From Opitutia bacterium (GTDB lineage Bacteria > Verrucomicrobiota > Verrucomicrobiia > Opitutales > Opitutaceae), in assembly GCA_947474365.1 (NCBI GenBank), contig CANJIU010000082.1, forward strand, positions 1-46,403: a DNA stretch of 46,403 nucleotides, given 5' to 3'. Shown piece by piece: positions 41,820 through 46,403 of the stretch (position 1 is the stretch's first letter; each line of letters begins with the position of its first letter). Position numbers and translations under genes: made by a program. Below the pieces are notes generated by a model. That model made no database searches. It was given only the letters and a program-made list of their open reading frames with translations, and was not told where the DNA came from.

Positions 41820-43163
41820 CTACCCTCCGCTCTTTTCCTCTGCACGTTCGGAAATTTCCCCGTTCAGGACCCGCCGCGCCCGCGGCGCGTCGAATTCGTT
41901 TTCCCATTTCGCAATGACGATCGTCGCGACTCCGTTCCCCACCAGGTTCGTCATTGCTCGCGCCTGGGCCATGAACCAGTCGACGCCGAGGACGAGGACC
42001 ATGCCCTCGACCGGAATGGTCTTCATCGAGGCGAGCGTCGCAGCCAGAGTGATGAATGCGCTGCCGACGACAGCCGCGGCTCCTTTTGAAGTGATCAGGC
42101 AGACAATCAGCACGGCAAACTCCTGACCAAACGTCAGTGATGTGTTCGTGGCCTGCGCAATGAACAGCGCACCCATCGTCAGATAGATCGACGTGCCATC
42201 GAGGTTCATCGTGTAGCCGGCCGGCAGCACCAAGCCGACAAGCGACTTCGAACAACCGAGATGCTCAAGCTTCGCCATCATCCGCGGCAACACCGGCTCG
42301 GAAGAGGCGGTGCCAAAGACGATGAAGAGTTCCTCCCGGATGTACGCGATGAATTTGAAAATGCTGAGACCGTTCAACCGCAGCAGCACCCCGAGACAAA
42401 GCACGATGAAACCGATGCAGGACCCGTAGACGCACGCCATGATCCTCGCCTGGTGCACGAGCGAATCGATCCCCCACTTGGAGATCGTGAAGCTCATGGC
42501 GGAGAACACCGCCAGCGGCGCGAGCTTGATGATCATCGCGATCATCCGCATGAGCGCCTTGGAAACCTGTTGCAGCGCGAGAATGATGCGTTGGTTGGCC
42601 TCGCCCAGGCTCGCCATCGCAACGCCGAAAAGCACGGAGACAAACAGCACCTGAAGAATCTCACCCTTCGCAAACGCGCCAAAGATCGACTCAGGAATGA
42701 TGTTGAGCACGAAGGCGACGAGACCGTGATGCTGCTGCGCCACCGTCAGCGTTTGCTGGATGTCCTTCACGTTCAGTGCCGCGGCGTCCACGTTCATGCC
42801 GGCGCCCGGACGCAGTAGTGCGGCCACGCCCCAGCCGAGGACGAGCGCGAGCGTCGTCATCACTTCGAAGTAAATCAACGCCTTGATCCCGATCCGTCCG
42901 AGGCGTTTCAAATTTCCCATCCCCGCGATCCCAATCACAACGGTCGTGAAAATAATCGGTGTGATCATCATCCGGATCAGTCGGATGAAGGCGTCGCTCA
43001 CCGGCTTCAGGTCGGTGCCCGCAAAAGTAAGCTCCTCGCCAAAGAACGAGAACTGACGCGGAGCGGCGGCCGGGGCGAGATATCCGACACCGATCCCGAG
43101 GAGCATGCCGATCAAGACCCAAAAATAGAGCTGCCGATGGAACGGTTTCGCCGCGGGGTTCAC
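41820..43163 (-). CDS. dctA: DctA-type dicarboxylate:cation symporter
   Basis: A 447-residue DAACS-family transporter with eight membrane helices and two re-entrant loops. The serine-rich loop is FGTASSEPVLPRMM, the second loop contains MNLDGTSIYLTMGALFIAQ, and the TNLVGNGVATIVIAKWENEFD segment matches C4-dicarboxylate carriers better than glutamate ones. The start is uncertain: GTG at 43163 gives MNPAAKPFHRQLYFWVLIGM, typical of the family, while TTG at 43202 adds 13 residues. Import of succinate, fumarate or malate would feed the neighbouring fumarase and succinate dehydrogenase. It ends 11 bp from the convergent anchor gene. Confidence 0.92.
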   Translation of the reverse strand: MNPAAKPFHRQLYFWVLIGMLLGIGVGYLAPAAAPRQFSFFGEELTFAGTDLKPVSDAFIRLIRMMITPIIFTTVVIGIAGMGNLKRLGRIGIKALIYFEVMTTLALVLGWGVAALLRPGAGMNVDAAALNVKDIQQTLTVAQQHHGLVAFVLNIIPESIFGAFAKGEILQVLFVSVLFGVAMASLGEANQRIILALQQVSKALMRMIAMIIKLAPLAVFSAMSFTISKWGIDSLVHQARIMACVYGSCIGFIVLCLGVLLRLNGLSIFKFIAYIREELFIVFGTASSEPVLPRMMAKLEHLGCSKSLVGLVLPAGYTMNLDGTSIYLTMGALFIAQATNTSLTFGQEFAVLIVCLITSKGAAAVVGSAFITLAATLASMKTIPVEGMVLVLGVDWFMAQARAMTNLVGNGVATIVIAKWENEFDAPRARRVLNGEISERAEEKSGG

Positions 43164-43298
43164 AGGTCCGGGACAGTTCCACGGAACACCCGACCCGATC
43201 AATGAGATAAACGCCCAAACCGAAAGCCGGTCAGAACCGGGTCACTGCCTTCACCAGAACTCCGCATCAGGTCCTACCCCATCCGCCCAGCCGCGAGT

Positions 43299-46178
43299 TC
43301 AGTAGCTCAGGCTCGTGGTGAGGGAAAATTTCCGCGGAGAGTATTGGTAGGCGAAGTACCTGATTGTGCCGTTGGTGCTGCGGGGCAGGGCCACCATTTT
43401 CTGCTCGTCGAGCACGTTGGAGACGGTGACCTGCACCGTCGCATGGATGCGCCGGGCGAGCTTGAAGCCGTAGAGGGCGAAGACGTTGTTCGTCAGCTCG
43501 GCGGGATAATAGAAAATCTTCCGGCGGTTTCCCGCGGCCGCATCCGTGTAATTGTAGCCGCGAACGCCCGTCCGGTAGACCGTCGACACTCCGAAAACCG
43601 CGCCGCGCAACCGGCCTTCGCGAACTTGAAAGCGATTGATTAGGCTGAACGCGTTTTCGGCGTACCCCGTGGTGCTTTCACCCGCCGCACGGACGACAAT
43701 CACCTCAGACGGCGGGACGAAGCCGAGCTGGTGCTGGGAAATAGGCAGGCCAATGCGCGCGGTGCCGACGCCCGGCGTGAGCAGGCCGAGCGCCTGCGCG
43801 TTGGTGATGCGGCCCGAATCCGGATCGAGCGTGGCGAAGTACGGACTGGTGCGGTCCCGCAGCATGGCGATGGAAAGAGGAGCGCGCGTCGACGCCCCGT
43901 TGTCTGGGACGCTGGGCACGGTCAGCGCCGTCAGGGCGCCCGCCGGGCTTTTCACCGCGACGACCTGCGACCCGTTGAGCGTCGTGGTGTTGAACTCATC
44001 ATTGTAGAGGACGGGCAGCTTCACGTTGTCGCGCTCGGAGCCGTCGGCCTGGGTGAAGCTCAGCGTCACTTGCCACCAGGTGAGCGGTCGCATGGACAAT
44101 GCGGCGGTGAGTCCGTCGGATTTCTTGCTGTAGACGTAGCCCTGGCCGCCATTGCGACCATTGATGCCATCGGGATCCACATCGTCGCGGACGGCCCCCA
44201 ACGCTCCGGCAAAATTCTTCGCCTGACTCACGTAATACGCGACATTGCCCGACACGCGATGATCCCAAAGCGAAAACTTGAGGCCGGCCTCGCGGCTCAC
44301 GCCTTTCCCGATTGGAAGCTGGCGGTTGAAAATGTCGGTGTTGGCACCGAAGGCGATTTTCGCATTCGTCGCATATTTGGCGTAACCGCGCACGCCCTTG
44401 AAGGGCGTGTCCACGACGAATCCGAGGGTAGCGCTGTCGTAACTGATCGGGCCCTTGGCCACACCGGTGGTGAGCCGTGCGGTGTCGGCCGTCTCGAAAC
44501 GAAAACCAGCCATCGTGTCGATGCGGCCCTTCCACCACGAACTGAACACGCTGAAACCGGAGCTTTTCTCGTTGGTGTCGTCCTTGAGGTACCCGGCGGA
44601 GATTTGCCCGGTGGCGGGATTGATCGCGCCCGAAATGCCCAACGGGTTGTTGGCCGTCGCCGGAACCGCGCCGGGATAAACCTGAGGGAGCAAACGGTAA
44701 CGCTTGCCGTTGGGATGAACCAATTCCGTAGCCGGCCACGGAATTCCGCCAATCAGGGACTCCGGAAATGCCGGCATCCAGACGGCGGGCATGACATTGC
44801 GGCCCGACTCCGTATTGGTAATGGCGGCGGGGTTCTGGATCACGTTGCCGCCGGCATCGACCTCATAGAAACGCATCGAAAACTGCCAGTTCCAGGACTC
44901 CTGATTGGAATAGAACGCATTGAAGCGATGGTCGCCCCAGCGCCCAAGGTCGCGGTGATAGACGCCCGTGAACTTGTAGCCGCGCGCGCCCTGGTCCGAG
45001 GGACCGACGTTGAGCGGCGTATTCATCGCCCACACCTTCTTCAGGACGCCGTTCTCGTCACGGAAGAGATTTCCGGTGGCGTCGGGGTGAAACACCGACG
45101 TGCTGGAGGGCGCCGTCGTGTTGTTGGAACGATCATCGTGGCCGTAGCGGAATTGAAACGTGAAGTCGGCCGACGGCGTGAGTTCGACCACGACACTCTT
45201 CGATTCGTTGAGGTAGTGGTGCCGCGTGAATGCGCCGGTGAGCGAATCCTGATTGGTGAGCGTGATAAAATTATTGATCAACGCCGGCCCCCCGAGGCCG
45301 GTGATGTAGCGCGAGAGCTGCTGGTCCATCAACTCGCCCGTCGTGAGGCGAAACGTGGTGGGCACACGTACCGTGGCATTGCTGGGACGCACGTGGTCGC
45401 GGCGGTAGTTGCGATAATCTCCATGGATTCCCAGCCACTTGAGCGGCTGAAAGGTCGCCGCCACCTGCACCCCTTCCTGTTTCAGGGCGATGATCGGCAG
45501 GGAATACTGTTCCCGGCCCTTCACGCCGTTCACCCGGATGCCGAGCAGCTTCGTGCCGTAATTGAGGTCCGCCGTGTAGCGGTCGGACCCCTCGGAGTCG
45601 AAGCGCGTTGTGACTTTGGCGAACTGCTGGCGCAGGCGCGCGCACTTCGAGTTGATGTTGATCACACCACCGGCGTCGCCGGAGCCGAAAAGCAGCGAGT
45701 TGGAGCCCTGCAAGGCTTCGGCGCTTTCCACGTCGAAGGAGTCCATCAGCGACGTGTCGGAGCGCAGAAACCCGTCGCGCCGCGGATTGCTGATCGTGAG
45801 CCCGCGGCTCGTCATGCTCTTGTAGTCGACGGTGTCGCCCTCCTGAATGCCACGCTGGTCCTCCGTGCCGGCGCTGAAAATCGGCGCGCCAAGCCCGCCA
45901 AAGATCGAGAGCATCGAGGCGACGTCGATGACATCGAGTTCGTCCATCATCGTGCGGTTAAACACCCGCGCGTCGAGCGGCGTCCGGTTGAGTGGCGTGC
46001 TGGTGCCAGTGATGGGGTCGGTGTTCGTCGCGTCGTAGGTGTCGCTCGCATCGGCAACCACCTGAAACGGATTCAAAACCACTGCCTCCTCTGGTGTCGC
46101 GGCCGGTTTCGCCGTTTCCGCCGCCCGCAGAAGGACCACACACGCCCATGCAACTGCACCGACCTTACCGAGTCTCAA
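43299..46178 (-). CDS. TonB-dependent receptor
   Basis: A 959-residue outer-membrane receptor. N-terminal signal MRLGKVGAVAWACVVLLRAAETA, then the Opitutaceae-type EEAVVLNPFQVVADASDTYDATN motif, the plug (TSRGLTISNPRRDG..., SAEALQGSNSLLFGSGDAGGVININS) and the barrel, ending SLTTSLSY. The substrate is unknown. The start is odd: the frame opens with TTG at 46178, and directly upstream in the same frame reads ATG ACT TTG TAG (46190-46179). So either TTG is the true start, or an original ATG start was cut off by the TAG and translation now reinitiates. No Shine-Dalgarno site is visible for either. It lies 96 bp or more upstream of dctA and might be cotranscribed with it. Confidence 0.9.
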   Translation of the reverse strand: MRLGKVGAVAWACVVLLRAAETAKPAATPEEAVVLNPFQVVADASDTYDATNTDPITGTSTPLNRTPLDARVFNRTMMDELDVIDVASMLSIFGGLGAPIFSAGTEDQRGIQEGDTVDYKSMTSRGLTISNPRRDGFLRSDTSLMDSFDVESAEALQGSNSLLFGSGDAGGVININSKCARLRQQFAKVTTRFDSEGSDRYTADLNYGTKLLGIRVNGVKGREQYSLPIIALKQEGVQVAATFQPLKWLGIHGDYRNYRRDHVRPSNATVRVPTTFRLTTGELMDQQLSRYITGLGGPALINNFITLTNQDSLTGAFTRHHYLNESKSVVVELTPSADFTFQFRYGHDDRSNNTTAPSSTSVFHPDATGNLFRDENGVLKKVWAMNTPLNVGPSDQGARGYKFTGVYHRDLGRWGDHRFNAFYSNQESWNWQFSMRFYEVDAGGNVIQNPAAITNTESGRNVMPAVWMPAFPESLIGGIPWPATELVHPNGKRYRLLPQVYPGAVPATANNPLGISGAINPATGQISAGYLKDDTNEKSSGFSVFSSWWKGRIDTMAGFRFETADTARLTTGVAKGPISYDSATLGFVVDTPFKGVRGYAKYATNAKIAFGANTDIFNRQLPIGKGVSREAGLKFSLWDHRVSGNVAYYVSQAKNFAGALGAVRDDVDPDGINGRNGGQGYVYSKKSDGLTAALSMRPLTWWQVTLSFTQADGSERDNVKLPVLYNDEFNTTTLNGSQVVAVKSPAGALTALTVPSVPDNGASTRAPLSIAMLRDRTSPYFATLDPDSGRITNAQALGLLTPGVGTARIGLPISQHQLGFVPPSEVIVVRAAGESTTGYAENAFSLINRFQVREGRLRGAVFGVSTVYRTGVRGYNYTDAAAGNRRKIFYYPAELTNNVFALYGFKLARRIHATVQVTVSNVLDEQKMVALPRSTNGTIRYFAYQYSPRKFSLTTSLSY

Positions 46179-46258
46179 CTACAAAGTCATCGGGTTAATT
46201 ATTCAGAATCGAGCGTGACTGCCAGCCGGAGCATCGCAACTCAAGTTGCCATTGCCCT

Positions 46259-46346
46259 AGCAGCCCGTCGGACTTGGAAAATCAGGCTTGGGGGTGATTT
46301 TCCAAAATTTTTCCGGCGACGGGAGGCCCAACTCTGACGGGCTGCT
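46259..46346. repeat. Nested palindrome, MITE-like
   Basis: Outer arms AGCAGCCCGTC (46259-46269) and GACGGGCTGCT (46336-46346) are perfect inverted repeats. Inside them TTGGAAAATCA (46274-46284) pairs with TGATTTTCCAA (46295-46305). The 88-bp element looks like a miniature inverted-repeat element or a remnant of an insertion-sequence end. No target duplication is evident by eye. Confidence 0.7.
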
Positions 46347-46350
46347 GAGC

Positions 46351-46367
46351 GCCGTGCGGAGCACGGC
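46351..46367. repeat. Short perfect hairpin beside the palindrome
   Basis: GCCGTGC (46351-46357) pairs with GCACGGC (46361-46367) around GGA. A T-run follows at 46380-46384, but 12 bp away, too far for a standard terminator. Confidence 0.4.
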
Positions 46368-46403
46368 GGGAGGGACGGGTTTTTGTCGTATATTTGCGTT
46401 GGA

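Noticed and set aside
43731..46337. 868-codon open frame on the plus strand
   Set aside because: It is antisense to the TonB-dependent receptor. High-GC genes produce long antisense frames; it has no domain and is Arg/Gly/Val rich.
46259..46367. Rho-independent terminator
   Set aside because: The stems are followed by no T-tract at the right distance; the only T-run is 12 bp beyond the last hairpin. An element end is more likely.

Overview
The window looks like chromosome of a high-GC Verrucomicrobiota bacterium, most likely of the Opitutaceae/Opitutales type. This is inferred from the gene families, not from a marker gene: a PEP-CTERM surface protein, an ECF sigma factor and TPR Ser/Thr kinase of the kind common in Planctomycetes/Verrucomicrobia, a planctomycete-type DUF1592/DUF1552 cytochrome pair, a CE15 glucuronoyl esterase, a sulfatase, several Tat-exported sugar enzymes and two large TonB-dependent receptors. 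I see no rRNA, tRNA, CRISPR array, transposase or phage gene.

Region 1 (1-6.7 kb) has minus-strand genes: a PEP-CTERM protein, then a three-gene operon (Ser/Thr kinase, GT1 glycosyltransferase, ECF sigma factor). Two diverged direct repeats of about 220-233 bp (1365-1597 and 5701-5922) bracket that operon. A lipoprotein gene that looks AT-richer than its surroundings follows.

Region 2 (6.7-8.05 kb) is a gene-free 1.33 kb stretch. It holds two different minisatellites that both have an 11-bp period, several GC-rich hairpins and a scattered GGTCAGTG motif.

Region 3 (8.05-23.4 kb) is mostly plus strand: a small unknown protein, a coupled M16 peptidase pair (one catalytic, one without the zinc motif), three Tat-exported proteins in a row (TIM-barrel isomerase, GFO/IDH/MocA oxidoreductase, S66 LD-carboxypeptidase), the DUF1592 cytochrome and DUF1552 pair, a class C beta-lactamase-like hydrolase and a sulfatase. 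One exported metallo-beta-lactamase-fold protein is on the minus strand.

Region 4 (23.4-31 kb, minus strand) is a small polysaccharide-utilisation-like cluster: TonB-dependent receptor, CE15 esterase and an exported GFO/IDH/MocA oxidoreductase, ended by a strong intrinsic terminator. Upstream lie a DJ-1/PfpI protein and an F420-reductase-like NADP-binding protein, divergent from a LysR regulator that is translationally coupled to lhgO.

Region 5 (33.2-43.2 kb) has a membrane TIR-TolB-TPR protein and a secreted beta-propeller. It then has a divergent fumarate/succinate module: sdhB-sdhA on the minus strand, and two-subunit fumarase plus a small cytochrome-b anchor on the plus strand. A DctA-type carrier follows. 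Together these could import C4-dicarboxylates and interconvert malate, fumarate and succinate. The flavoprotein has Cys where the covalent-FAD His normally sits.

Region 6 (43.3-46.4 kb) is a second TonB-dependent receptor with a TTG start directly after an in-frame stop, then a nested palindromic element at the right edge.
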